64,000 nucleotides of DNA. It comes from Bradyrhizobium sp. CCBAU 51765 (GTDB lineage: Bacteria; Pseudomonadota; Alphaproteobacteria; Rhizobiales; Xanthobacteraceae). Position 1 is the stretch's first letter; every line of letters starts with the position of its first letter. Where the stretch lies: positions 7,987,001 to 8,051,000 of the forward strand of contig NZ_CP030038.1 of NCBI RefSeq assembly GCF_015291725.1, given 5' to 3'. This document shows, in pieces, positions 55,469 to 63,869 of this stretch. The position numbers were made by a program, and so were the translations under genes. A model generated the notes under the pieces. The model worked only from the letters and a program-made list of their open reading frames with translations, was not told the origin of the DNA and searched no databases.

Positions 55469-55515
55469 ATCTGGACGATTGATAATAGGAAAGCCGAACA
55501 ATCTATGGATCGTCC
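55469..55515. promoter_or_regulatory. Probable AraC regulator site, copy 1
   Basis: ATCTGGACGATTGA (55469-55482) followed by CTATGGATCGTCC (55503-55515). GGACGAT and ATCGTCC are an inverted pair spaced 36 bp apart. The same architecture recurs before the SDR gene. It lies just before the AraC start, so it is a likely autoregulatory site. Confidence 0.6.
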
Positions 55516-55517
55516 AA

Positions 55518-56432
55518 GTGGACCCACTCAGCGATGTGATTGCCCTGCTTCGGCCAAGCACGGCGATTTCCAAACCCATCTCTGGTCGGGGTGCTTGGGC
55601 CGTGCGCTATGCCGCCCACGACGCCCCCGGCTTTACGATCATTCTGAGAGGTGAATGCTGGATTGCATTTGACGGTGAGCCCCCGCTGAAGCTCGAGACA
55701 GGGGCCTTCCTGCTTCTGCCCACCACGCCAGCCTTCACCCTTAGCAGTCATCCCGGCATGGCCGGGACGCCGCGAGATCCGATGGATGTACCTGTTCGTC
55801 ATGGCGAGCAGGAGGGTGAAGCGGATTTCGAGGCGCTGGGCGGCACGTTTTGCATCGAAACGGCGAATGCGCCGCTGCTGCTCGCCCTGTTGCCGCGCAT
55901 GATCCATGTGCCGCCGCCCGAGGGGCGATCGGTGCGGCTCGGCCGGCTGATCAATCTCATCGCAGAGGAATGCCGTGGCAATGAACCCGGCAAGGACATG
56001 ATCCTCCAGCGCATGTTGGAAGTTCTTCTTATCGAGGCCCTTCGCTCGCATGGCACGACGATGGATGAGGACCGCGCCGGTCTTCTGCATGGCATGCGAG
56101 ATCCGGCTTTGGCACGGGTCCTTGCGGCCATGCATGCTGATGTGCGCGCCGACTGGACGGTGGCCAGCCTTGCGCGCATCGCCGGCCAATCGCGTTCCGC
56201 CTTTGCCGCGCGGTTTGGCGCGGTGCTCAGCTGCGGCCCGATCGAATATCTCGCCCGATGGCGGATGGCGCTGGCGAAAGACGCGCTATTGCGCGGGACA
56301 AAGACGCTCGACCGGATCGCCGACGACATCGGCTACGAATCCGCTAGCGCCTTCAGCACCGCCTTTCGCAAGCGGCTCGGCTGTCCGCCGGGGCAATTTG
56401 CCCGGATCAACGGCAGCAGCGATCACGCCTGA
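55518..56432 (+). CDS. AraC family transcriptional regulator (cupin_6 type)
   Basis: 304 residues from the GTG at 55518 (VDPLSDVIALLRPSTAI is the usual N-terminus of this group). The N-terminal cupin has GRGAWAVRYAAHDAPGFTIILRGECWI and LETGAFLLLPTTPAFTL; the C-terminal double HTH includes WTVASLARIAGQSRSAFAARF and TLDRIADDIGYESASAFSTAFRKRLGCPPGQF. It probably activates the adjacent SDR through the shared GGACGAT sites. Confidence 0.9.
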   Translation: MDPLSDVIALLRPSTAISKPISGRGAWAVRYAAHDAPGFTIILRGECWIAFDGEPPLKLETGAFLLLPTTPAFTLSSHPGMAGTPRDPMDVPVRHGEQEGEADFEALGGTFCIETANAPLLLALLPRMIHVPPPEGRSVRLGRLINLIAEECRGNEPGKDMILQRMLEVLLIEALRSHGTTMDEDRAGLLHGMRDPALARVLAAMHADVRADWTVASLARIAGQSRSAFAARFGAVLSCGPIEYLARWRMALAKDALLRGTKTLDRIADDIGYESASAFSTAFRKRLGCPPGQFARINGSSDHA

Positions 56433-56445
56433 GACCAAAGCACCA

Positions 56446-56493
56446 ATCTGGACGATTGAACAATATAAATAGACCATAGATTATAGATCGTCT
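56446..56493. promoter_or_regulatory. Probable AraC regulator site, copy 2
   Basis: The 14-mer ATCTGGACGATTGA (56446-56459) is identical to copy 1; TTATAGATCGTCT (56481-56493) is the diverged second half. Half-sites start 37 bp apart against 36 bp in copy 1. It sits about 40 bp upstream of the SDR start region. Confidence 0.6.
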
Positions 56494-56529
56494 CGAAGAC
56501 CAAGCCTATCAAAGGACCATCCGAAATGA

Positions 56530-57291
56530 ATGATGGTCCCCATGCAAACGATCCTGATTACCGGCACATCCTCTGGCTACGGCCTGGAAACGGCGCTGCA
56601 TTTCCTCGACAAGGGCTGGAATGTCATCGCCACGATGCGGCGCCCCGACGCCAGTCTTTTTCCTGCGTCACCGAGGCTGCGTCTCGTGCCGCTCGACGTG
56701 ACGAGCGACGAAAGCATCGCGGCAACCGTCGCATCGGCCGGGCCGATCGACGTGCTGGTCAATAATGCCGGCATCGGCGTTGTCGGCGCATTTGAGGCGA
56801 CGCCAATGGCGCATATCCGCAAGGTCTTCGCCACCAACACGTTCGGCGTCATGGCGATGTGCCAGGGCGTGATTCCGCAGATGCGCGAACGCCGGTCCGG
56901 CATGATCGTCAACGTGACCTCAAGCGTGACGTTGGCCGCCATGCCGCTAGCGGCCGCCTATACGGCCAGCAAGCAGGCGATCGAGGGCTTCACCGGCTCG
57001 CTCGCGCATGAGCTTGGCTATTTCAATGTCCGCGCCAGGCTGGTGGAACCAGGTTATGCCCCGACGACCCGCTTCGCGCAGAATACGGACATACGGATCG
57101 AGGATCTGATTCCGCCTGCCTATGTTGGTTTCGCGGCCCCCATCTTCGAGGCCTTCGCCCACCCTGCCATGACGACAAAGGAAACCGATGTCGCCGAGGC
57201 CATCTGGGCCGCCGTTCACGACACGTCCAACCGGCTCCAGTTTCCGGGCGGTGCCGACGCGGTGGCGCTCTATGAAGCCCGTCAGGGGTAA
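56530..57291 (+). CDS. Short-chain dehydrogenase/reductase (SDR)
   Basis: 253 residues. TGTSSGYGLE is the cofactor loop (G-x3-GxG), VLVNNAGIGVVG follows, and SSVTLAAMPLAAAYTASKQA gives the catalytic Ser and YxxxK. The start could be any of the clustered ATGs at 56530, 56533 or 56542 (MQTILITG). It lies about 100 bp after the AraC gene, which likely controls it through the shared operator. Confidence 0.9.
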   Translation: MMVPMQTILITGTSSGYGLETALHFLDKGWNVIATMRRPDASLFPASPRLRLVPLDVTSDESIAATVASAGPIDVLVNNAGIGVVGAFEATPMAHIRKVFATNTFGVMAMCQGVIPQMRERRSGMIVNVTSSVTLAAMPLAAAYTASKQAIEGFTGSLAHELGYFNVRARLVEPGYAPTTRFAQNTDIRIEDLIPPAYVGFAAPIFEAFAHPAMTTKETDVAEAIWAAVHDTSNRLQFPGGADAVALYEARQG

Positions 57292-57420
57292 GCTCAAACG
57301 GCCTGTCGATTACACATGCCAGTCGCAGCGCGGCATTGGTTCTCACGCCGGTGCCGGCTGTTCTCGATCATCGTTTCCATTCGGAGACGCGAACTTGCCG
57401 GACGCAACGCAGGGCCGTCG

Positions 57421-57777
57421 TCACTGCCCGTTATATTCGGCCCAACAATCCGCTGTTTCATAGACGCGGACCGCCCACAGTTGCTGAAGGCTCGGCTTCA
57501 GCCGGTCCCAGATCCAGACCGCGATGTTCTCGGCGGTTGGATTCTCGAGTCCTTCGACCTCATTCAGGCATTGGTGGTCCAGCGCGCCCATGATGTCGGC
57601 GAAGCATTTTTCGATATCGAAGAAGTCCGCAACGAAGCCGGTGTGCGGGTCCACCGGACCATCCAGCTGGACCTCGACCCGATAGGAATGGCCATGCAGC
57701 CGGCTGCACCGGTGAGTTTCGGGCACGTTTGGCAGCCGATGCGCCGCCTCGAACTTGAACGCCTGCGATATCCTCAT
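57421..57777 (-). CDS. queD: 6-carboxytetrahydropterin synthase QueD
   Basis: 118 residues from the ATG at 57777 with GGGGAG upstream. Zinc ligands H13 (FEAAH), H28 and H30 (LHGH) and the catalytic C24 (THRCSRLHGH) are present, with LDHQCLNEV and ENIAVWIWDRL later. It converts 7,8-dihydroneopterin triphosphate to 6-carboxytetrahydropterin in queuosine synthesis. Stands next to a tRNA gene; queC and queE are not in the window. Confidence 0.9.
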   Translation of the reverse strand: MRISQAFKFEAAHRLPNVPETHRCSRLHGHSYRVEVQLDGPVDPHTGFVADFFDIEKCFADIMGALDHQCLNEVEGLENPTAENIAVWIWDRLKPSLQQLWAVRVYETADCWAEYNGQ

Positions 57778-57860
57778 CCAGCTCCCCACACGGCGTGGCC
57801 ATCCGGTCTCGGCCCGGTCTGGCGACCAGATGCTGCCTTGCCTAACCTTCCGTCGAAGAA

Positions 57861-57937
57861 TGGCGCGCCCGGAACGATTCGAACGTCCGACCCTCAGATT
57901 CGTAGTCTGATGCTCTATCCAGCTGAGCTACGGGCGC
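57861..57937 (-). tRNA. tRNA-Arg (anticodon ACG)
   Basis: On the minus strand the sequence starts GCGCCCGTAGCTCAGCTGGA, with a complete cloverleaf, acceptor GCGCCCG/CGGGCGC, T-loop GTTCGAATC and encoded CCA end. The anticodon loop CTACGAA gives ACG (complement at 57901-57903). 77 nt including CCA. Confidence 0.95.
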
Positions 57938-58086
57938 ATTTTCGCAAACAGCGATAGCGGGCATGACCCGCGACGCAGCTCCCGGAGGACCGGGAGGGGT
58001 GCGAAAGAGCGCTCTGACTAACCGCTCTTGTCCCGATTGGCAAGGTCCGGCTTGCCGGTATTTTGGGGCATTTCCGCACCTCTGTT

Positions 58087-58128
58087 CGTCATTCCGGGCC
58101 CGACCCTTCGGGTCGTCCCGGAATGACG
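58087..58128. repeat. REP-like hairpin
   Basis: CGTCATTCCGGG and its inverse around CCGACCCTTCGGGTCG: a 42-bp palindrome of the CGTCATTCCGGG class common in Bradyrhizobium-like genomes. It lies between the tRNA and the histidine kinase stop. Confidence 0.7.
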
Positions 58129-58173
58129 GAAGGCATGGAGATCGCCCCGCTCGTTCACTCGGCCGCTGGCCGA

Positions 58174-59673
58174 CTACGCCCTGGCCCGCTCGTTGCGGAT
58201 GGAAAGCAGTTCCACGGGACGATCGGGGATGACGATCCGGAAGGTGGCGCCGATGGTGCCTTCGACCAGGTGGATGTCGCCGCCATGGGCGCGGACCAGC
58301 TCGGCTGCGATGGCGAGGCCAAGGCCGCTGCCGCCGGGGCGGCCGGAGGTCTGGAAGGCCTCGAACAGGTGCTCCCGGGTCTTCTGGGGGACGCCGGGGC
58401 CGGTGTCGGAGACCTCGATGATCGCGACGGCGCCTTCGCGCTTCCCGGTGATCCGGATCTGCTGGACGCGGCCCTCACCCGACGCGTGGCTTTCGAGTGC
58501 CTGGGCGGCGTTGCGGACGAGGTTGAGCAAGACGCGGAACAGCTGGTCGGGATCGGCATCGATCGCAAGCCCGCGCTCGATCGCGGCGACCCAGGCGATC
58601 GAGGCATCGTTGGCGAGCCCCGCGGTCTCGCGCACCTCGAGCACGACCGGCTCGATCAGGATCATGCGGCGGTCGGGCGCGGCCTCCTGGGCGCGGCCGT
58701 AGGACAATGTCGACTGACAGAAGGCGATGGCGCGCTCAAGCGAGCGCACGAGCTTGGGCGCAAAGCGCTGCACCCGCGGATCCGGCACGCTGGCGAGCTG
58801 ATCGGAGAGGAGCTGGGCCGAGGCGAGCAGATTGCGCAGATCGTGATTGATCTTGGAGACGGCGAGGCCGAGGGCGGCGAGCCGGCTCTTCTGATGCAGC
58901 ATCGACATCAGATCGCGCTGCATGTCCGACAATTCGCGCTCGGCCACCCCGATCTCATCGCTGCGTTGGCTCGGCACGATGATCCCGGCCGAACTCTCGG
59001 GATTCTCATGGAAGCCGACCAGGCTCGCCGTCAGCCGCCGCATCGGCCGCACGAAGAGATAGTGGAGCGCGAGATAGACGAGGCCCGCCGTCAGCACCGC
59101 GATGATCAGCGCGACCACCACGAGGTTGCGGGAGAAGCGGTACATCTGCTGCCGCAGCGGCAGCTCGTCGGTGACGATCTCGATGAACTGGGCATTGCCG
59201 ACCCCGGGTCCGACGATGCGGATGGCCTGGTTGCCGGTCTCCAGCATCATCCGGAACGAGCCGGTGATCGCCTCCCAGGCCGTCATGTCGCGCAGGTCGA
59301 TGTCATGCTCGAGGGCGGACGGGATGTTGTCGCTGGCGAGCAGACGGCGCTGCTGGCCCATCTTGATGGCGACGGCACGGGCATTGATGCTTTTCAGGAT
59401 CTGGCGCGACAGCGAATCGGGAACCATGCCGAGCGGCGCCGCATCCAGCACCAGTGCCGCCGTGTTGGCCGCCGCAACGCGGTCGTTCAGCCGGTTGACC
59501 CAGAAGTTGGCGATGGCCGGCACGTAGAGCAGCACCGCGGCGATCATCACCAGGGGAATGGTCAGCAGCAGCAGCTTGCCAGACAGCCCGAGCCCGCGCG
59601 TCCCGCGGGGGCGCATCGCCGGCTGCTCCGGCTGATCCAGATCCTGGATCGGCTGGCGATCTGTGGCTACCAC
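58174..59673 (-). CDS. Membrane sensor histidine kinase
   Basis: 499 residues from the GTG at 59673 with AGGGGCG upstream. Helices at the N-terminus (LLLLTIPLVMIAAVLLYVPAIANF) and before a HAMP-like region (VVVALIIAVLTAGLVYLALHYLFV) flank a periplasmic domain. The histidine box is KINHDLRNLL (H277). The catalytic domain shows LLNLVRNAAQAL (N), DTGPGVPQKTREHLFEAF (G1) and GGSGLGLAI (G2). No response regulator is adjacent. The H-box is unusual in its NHDLRN form. Confidence 0.92.
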   Translation of the reverse strand: MVATDRQPIQDLDQPEQPAMRPRGTRGLGLSGKLLLLTIPLVMIAAVLLYVPAIANFWVNRLNDRVAAANTAALVLDAAPLGMVPDSLSRQILKSINARAVAIKMGQQRRLLASDNIPSALEHDIDLRDMTAWEAITGSFRMMLETGNQAIRIVGPGVGNAQFIEIVTDELPLRQQMYRFSRNLVVVALIIAVLTAGLVYLALHYLFVRPMRRLTASLVGFHENPESSAGIIVPSQRSDEIGVAERELSDMQRDLMSMLHQKSRLAALGLAVSKINHDLRNLLASAQLLSDQLASVPDPRVQRFAPKLVRSLERAIAFCQSTLSYGRAQEAAPDRRMILIEPVVLEVRETAGLANDASIAWVAAIERGLAIDADPDQLFRVLLNLVRNAAQALESHASGEGRVQQIRITGKREGAVAIIEVSDTGPGVPQKTREHLFEAFQTSGRPGGSGLGLAIAAELVRAHGGDIHLVEGTIGATFRIVIPDRPVELLSIRNERARA

Positions 59674-59853
59674 GAAATTCGCCCCTGTTGGCCTTGGCTG
59701 ATGGAGGATGCGGCCCGCCCGGAGTCCGGTCAAATTACGGATCGCTAATCTACCAAGGTGGGATGTATGTGCTGATATCGCGAGTCGCCACCTCAAGGGT
59801 TAAAAACGCCGCACAAACAGCGATATTCACCGGAATCGCGCGCTTGTGCGGCG

Positions 59854-59882
59854 TTGACGAAGAGAAGGCGCTCGCTTATAAG
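59854..59882 (+). promoter_or_regulatory. Sigma-70 type promoter of rpmH-rnpA-yidC
   Basis: TTGACG (59854-59859) and TATAAG (59877-59882) with an ideal 17-bp spacer, about 140 bp before the rpmH start. It is the only strong promoter match in the 350-bp gap after the histidine kinase. Confidence 0.7.
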
Positions 59883-60023
59883 CCGCGCAAATTGTCCGCG
59901 ATGACCCGGTGCGACACCGGGAGCGGCTCTCTTGGGGCCGGAAAAAGGCCCGTTTGGGGCCGCATCTTCCGGACTTTACCTTCACTTCTACAGGCAAATT
60001 GCCCGGTCAGCGGAGAAAAACCC

Positions 60024-60158
60024 GTGAAGCGGACTTATCAACCCAGCAAACTGGTGCGCAAGCGCCGTCACGGCTTCCGCGCCCGCCTCGCCACTGCCGG
60101 CGGTCGCAAGGTCCTCGCCGCCCGCCGCGCCCGTGGCCGCAAGCGTCTGAGCGCCTGA
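60024..60158 (+). CDS. rpmH: 50S ribosomal protein L34
   Basis: 44 residues, GTG start at 60024 with GGAG 8 nt upstream. The sequence begins KRTYQPSKLVRKRRHGFRAR and ends in the standard basic tail of L34. It is a structural ribosomal protein of the large subunit. First gene of the conserved rpmH-rnpA-yidC cluster; no dnaA is in the window. Confidence 0.97.
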   Translation: MKRTYQPSKLVRKRRHGFRARLATAGGRKVLAARRARGRKRLSA

Positions 60159-60183
60159 GCCGGCCCCCTTTTGGGATTTCATC

Positions 60184-60570
60184 ATGGATCGGCTGAGGCA
60201 GCGGGCGGATTTCCTCGCCGTTGCCAATGGCGCGCGGGTGAATAGTCCCGCGTTCGTCCTGCAGAGCCGTCGCCGCGATGACTTTGGTCCGATCCGGATC
60301 GGCTTCACCGTCACCAAAAAGAACGGCAACGCCCCAGAGCGCAATCGCATCCGGCGCCGGCTTCGCGAATTGGTGAAGCGGCTCGATCCGGTGTCGATGC
60401 AGCCTCATCATGACTATGTGCTAGTCGGACGAAGGGACGCGCTCTCGCGCGACTTCGCCACCATGCTCGACGATCTGCGCATAGCGTTCACGAAGCCCGC
60501 GCGGCATACGGCCAAAGCGCGCGGCCAGAGGCCCGGCCCCGCTCCCGCTGCCAGCCGCAAACCGGATTGA
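60184..60570 (+). CDS. rnpA: Ribonuclease P protein component
   Basis: 128 residues. The RNR motif is in PERNRIRRRLREL, and RQRADFLAVANGARV plus FVLQSRRRDDFGPIRIGFTVTKK match the family. It supports the RNase P RNA in 5' tRNA maturation. It lies 25 bp after rpmH. The C-terminal tail (AKARGQRPGPAPAASRKPD) is an alphaproteobacterial-type extension. Confidence 0.96.
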   Translation: MDRLRQRADFLAVANGARVNSPAFVLQSRRRDDFGPIRIGFTVTKKNGNAPERNRIRRRLRELVKRLDPVSMQPHHDYVLVGRRDALSRDFATMLDDLRIAFTKPARHTAKARGQRPGPAPAASRKPD

Positions 60571-60586
60571 TGACGAGACATTCGAG

Positions 60587-62434
60587 ATGACCGATAATCG
60601 CAATACCATCCTCGCCGTCATTCTGTCCGGCCTTGTGCTGATCGCCTGGCAGTATTTCTACAACGTGCCGCAGATGGAGAAGCAGCGCGCGCAGCAGGCG
60701 CAGACCGAGCTTCAGAAATCCACGCCGCAGCCGACGGCCTCCGCGACTCCCGGCACCGCGCCGCAACCGGGCAGCGTGACCCAGCCGGCGACACCGGGCG
60801 CGGGCCAGCAGGGCCAGCCGGTCGTCGCCCGCGAGGCCGCCATTGCAGCAAGCCCGCGCGTGAAGATCGAGACCCCGCGCATCGCCGGCAGCATCTCGCT
60901 GAAGGGCGGCCGGATCGACGACATTGCGCTGGTGCAATTCCGCGAAACGGTCGATCCGAAGTCGCCGCCGATCGTCCTCTATTCGCCCTCGGGCACGGCT
61001 GAGCCCTACTATGCCGAGTTCGGCTGGGTGGCGGCGACGGGCGTGACGGCGAAGATGCCCGATGCCCAGACCGTCTGGCAACAGGACGGCAGCGGCAGCC
61101 TGACGCCGACGACGCCGGTGGTGCTGAAATGGGACAATGGCGAGGGCCTCACCTTCCGTCGCACCATTGCGGTCGACGACCACTATCTCTTCACCGTCAA
61201 GGACGAGGTGAGCAATGTCGGCAACGTGCCGGTCACGCTCTATCCGTTCGCGCTGATCTCGCGCCACGGCGCGCCGCAGGTGTCGGGCTATTACATCCTG
61301 CATGAAGGCCTGATCGGCTATCTCGGCGACCAGGGCTTGCAGGAATACGCCTACAAGAAGATCGACGAAGCCAAGGCGGTGAACTTCAAGGTCACCAATG
61401 GCTGGCTCGGCATCACCGACAAGTACTGGGCCTCGGCGCTGCTGCCGGACACCAATGCCCAGCTCCAGGCGCGCTTCTCGTCGAACCCGGTCGGCAACGT
61501 CCACACCTACCAGACCGACTACCTGCTCGATCCCGTCACCGTCCCCATCGGCGGCACCGGCACGGCGAACGCGCGGCTGTTCGCCGGCGCCAAGGAAGCC
61601 GGCGTCGTCGGCGTGTTCCCGTTCGCCGGGCTCGGCGGCTACAACAAGGAGCTCGGCCTCAATCATTTCGATCTGCTGATCGACTGGGGCTGGTTCTACT
61701 TCATCACCAAGCCGATGTTCCTCGGGCTGGACTTCTTCTTCCGTTTCTTCGGCAATTTCGGCATCTCGATCCTGCTCGTGACCGTGATCGTGAAGCTGCT
61801 GTTCTTCCCGCTGGCGAACAAATCCTACGCCTCCATGGCGAAGATGAAGTCGATCCAGCCGCAGCTTCTGGCGCTGAAGGAGCGCTATCCCGACGACAAG
61901 GTGAAGCAGCAGCAGGAGATGATGGAGATCTACCGCAAGGAGAAGATCAATCCGGTCGCCGGCTGTCTTCCCGTGCTGATCCAGATCCCGGTGTTCTTCT
62001 CGCTCTACAAGGTGCTGTTCGTCACCATCGAGATGCGGCACGCGCCGTTCTACGGCTGGATCAAGGACCTCTCGGCGCCGGATCCGACCAATTTGTTCAA
62101 CCTGTTCGGGCTGCTCCCGTTCGATCCGACCACGATCCCGGTGTTCGGCCATTACCTCGCGCTGGGCATCTGGCCGATCATCATGGGCATCACGATGTGG
62201 TTCCAGATGAAGCTGAACCCGACGCCGCCGGATCCGACGCAGCAGCTCATCTTCAACTGGATGCCGCTGATCTTCACCTTCATGCTGGCGGGCTTCCCGG
62301 CGGGCCTCGTGATCTACTGGGCCTGGAACAATCTGCTCTCGGTGATCCAGCAGAGCTACATCATGCGCCGCAACGGCGTGAAGGTGGAGCTGTTCGACAA
62401 TCTCAAGGCGACGTTCGCGCGGAAGGCGACGTAG
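60587..62434 (+). CDS. yidC: Membrane protein insertase YidC
   Basis: 615 residues. An N-terminal helix (NTILAVILSGLVLIAWQYFY), a Pro/Gln/Thr-rich linker and a large periplasmic domain precede the conserved insertase core: FFRFFGNFGISILLVTVIVKLLFFPLANKSY, the cytoplasmic helical hairpin with MKSIQPQLLALKERYPDD, and NPVAGCLPVLIQIPVFFSLYKVLF. It inserts inner-membrane proteins with or without Sec. It starts 16 bp after rnpA. Confidence 0.97.
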   Translation: MTDNRNTILAVILSGLVLIAWQYFYNVPQMEKQRAQQAQTELQKSTPQPTASATPGTAPQPGSVTQPATPGAGQQGQPVVAREAAIAASPRVKIETPRIAGSISLKGGRIDDIALVQFRETVDPKSPPIVLYSPSGTAEPYYAEFGWVAATGVTAKMPDAQTVWQQDGSGSLTPTTPVVLKWDNGEGLTFRRTIAVDDHYLFTVKDEVSNVGNVPVTLYPFALISRHGAPQVSGYYILHEGLIGYLGDQGLQEYAYKKIDEAKAVNFKVTNGWLGITDKYWASALLPDTNAQLQARFSSNPVGNVHTYQTDYLLDPVTVPIGGTGTANARLFAGAKEAGVVGVFPFAGLGGYNKELGLNHFDLLIDWGWFYFITKPMFLGLDFFFRFFGNFGISILLVTVIVKLLFFPLANKSYASMAKMKSIQPQLLALKERYPDDKVKQQQEMMEIYRKEKINPVAGCLPVLIQIPVFFSLYKVLFVTIEMRHAPFYGWIKDLSAPDPTNLFNLFGLLPFDPTTIPVFGHYLALGIWPIIMGITMWFQMKLNPTPPDPTQQLIFNWMPLIFTFMLAGFPAGLVIYWAWNNLLSVIQQSYIMRRNGVKVELFDNLKATFARKAT

Positions 62435-62481
62435 TTTGCGCACGAGCGTGCCCGGTCATGCGGGCACACATGCCTCCATAT

Positions 62482-62570
62482 CGTCATGCCCGGGCTTGTC
62501 CCGGGCATCCACGTTTTGGAGGGTGCCACGAGGACAGACGTGGATGGCCGGGACGAGCCCGGCCATGACG
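62482..62570. repeat. REP-like palindromic pair
   Basis: CGTCATGCCCGGGCTTGTCC is inverted about 50 bp later as GGACGAGCCCGGCCATGACG, with ATCCACGT/ACGTGGAT inner arms. An intergenic BIME-like element between yidC and engB. Confidence 0.75.
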
Positions 62571-62588
62571 AGAGGATAGATCCTTCTC

Positions 62589-63242
62589 ATGGAAGAGAAG
62601 AAAGACGACAAGCTGATCGAGGCCGGGCGAAAGCTGTTTGCCCGCGACTGGCAGTTCATCTGGGCCTCGCCCTCGATCGCCACGCTGCCGCCGATGGCGG
62701 GACTGGAGATCGCCTTTGCCGGCCGCTCCAATGTCGGCAAGTCCAGCCTGATCAACGCGCTGACGGGGCGCAACGGCCTGGCGCGCACCTCGCATACGCC
62801 GGGCCGCACCCAGGAGCTGATCTTCTTCGAGGTGCCCGGGAAAAGCGACCTGCGCCTCGTCGACATGCCCGGCTACGGCTATGCCAAGGCGCCGAAGAGC
62901 CAGGTCGCGTCCTGGACCGAGCTGATCCACAAATTCCTGCTCGGCCGCGCCTCGCTGGCGCGCGTCTACGTGCTGGTCGACGCGCGGCACGGCCTCAAGG
63001 ACGTCGATCTTGAAGTGCTTGGGACGCTCGACCGTTCCGCCGTCAGCTACCAGATCGTGCTGACCAAGGCCGACCAGGTGAAGGCCGCCGAGCTGCAGGC
63101 GCGCATCGCCGAGAGCGAGGCTGCGCTGGCCAAGCATCCGGCCGCGTTTCCGACCGTGCTCGCGACCTCGTCACGCAGTTCGACCGGCATGGAGAGCTTG
63201 CGCGCCGCGATGGCGAAACTCTTGGAAGAGCGGAGCAAGTAA
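62589..63242 (+). CDS. engB: Ribosome biogenesis GTP-binding protein EngB (YihA/YsxC)
   Basis: 217 residues. G1 is GRSNVGKSSL, G2 SHTPGRTQ, G3 DMPGYGYAK, G4 LTKADQ and G5 near ATSSR. It is the usual size of EngB and needed for 50S assembly. Its stop overlaps the start of the DUF423 gene by one base. Confidence 0.96.
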   Translation: MEEKKDDKLIEAGRKLFARDWQFIWASPSIATLPPMAGLEIAFAGRSNVGKSSLINALTGRNGLARTSHTPGRTQELIFFEVPGKSDLRLVDMPGYGYAKAPKSQVASWTELIHKFLLGRASLARVYVLVDARHGLKDVDLEVLGTLDRSAVSYQIVLTKADQVKAAELQARIAESEAALAKHPAAFPTVLATSSRSSTGMESLRAAMAKLLEERSK

Positions 63243-63607
63243 TGGTGGCCCATCGCCTCCTGCTCGGGCTTGCCGGATTGATGGGCGCCGCCGGCGTCGC
63301 GCTGGCCGCGGCCTCCGCCCACGGCGCGGATGCGAGCCGGCTTGCGTCGGCGAGCGCCATGCTGCTGTTTCATGCAACGGCCATACTCGCCGCCGGCGCG
63401 CTGCTCGCGCGCGGCCTTCTGCACGGCGGAATTGGACTCGTTGCGGCGTTCGGCTTCGTGATCGGCGCCGCGCTGTTCGCGGGCGACCTCACCTTGCGGC
63501 AGTTTGCCGGCCATTCGCTGTTTCCGATGGCGGCACCGACCGGCGGGACGGTGATGATTGCGAGCTGGCTGGCGGTGACGCTGGCGGCGGTGGTGGCGAG
63601 GAAGTGA
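63242..63607 (+). CDS. DUF423 family membrane protein
   Basis: 121 residues, four hydrophobic helices (LLLGLAGLMGAAGVALAAASAHG first). The AHG and FHATAILAAGALLARG blocks and FAGDLTLRQFAGHSLFPMAAPTGGT near the end match DUF423 (YgdD-like) proteins, small inner-membrane proteins without a firmly assigned role. Overlaps engB by one base and so is translationally coupled. Confidence 0.88.
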   Translation: MVAHRLLLGLAGLMGAAGVALAAASAHGADASRLASASAMLLFHATAILAAGALLARGLLHGGIGLVAAFGFVIGAALFAGDLTLRQFAGHSLFPMAAPTGGTVMIASWLAVTLAAVVARK

Positions 63608-63611
63608 CGCT

Positions 63612-63794
63612 CCCTCTTACCCTCCCCTGGAGGGGGAGGGTCGGCTCATATTGAGCGCAGCGAAATGTGAGGCGGGGTGGGGTGATCTCTCCACTCGGGC
63701 ACCATCTCGGGCGGATAGACTGTCACCCCACCCCGCTACGCATTTCGCTTCGCTGCATGCGTAGCGACCCTCCCCCTCCAGGGGAGGGTAAGAG
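63612..63794. repeat. Large imperfect palindrome between the DUF423 gene and argB
   Basis: CTCTTACCCTCCCCTGGAGG at the left and CCTCCAGGGGAGGGTAAGAG at the right are exact inverted 20-mers. Inner similarity includes GCGAAATG/CATTTCGC and GGCGGGGTGGGGTGA/TCACCCCACCCCG. It resembles CCTCCCC-type intergenic repeats of related genomes. Confidence 0.75.
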
Positions 63795-63869
63795 CGAACA
63801 CCACACTTTGCGCCCTGCCCGCCAATCGGATAGAACGCGCTCCGACCGTCCCGCCAGCGAGACCGCGAC

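Noticed and set aside
57861..57937. tRNA-Arg as an island attachment site
   Set aside because: No integrase or partial tRNA copy is close; the neighbours are housekeeping genes.
59854..62434. Replication origin near rpmH-rnpA-yidC
   Set aside because: No dnaA, gidA or parAB and no DnaA-box cluster is visible; in this group the rpmH region is not reliable evidence for an origin.
60488..62443. Minus-strand 651-residue frame
   Set aside because: Antisense to yidC; only repeated Arg/Glu/His codons.
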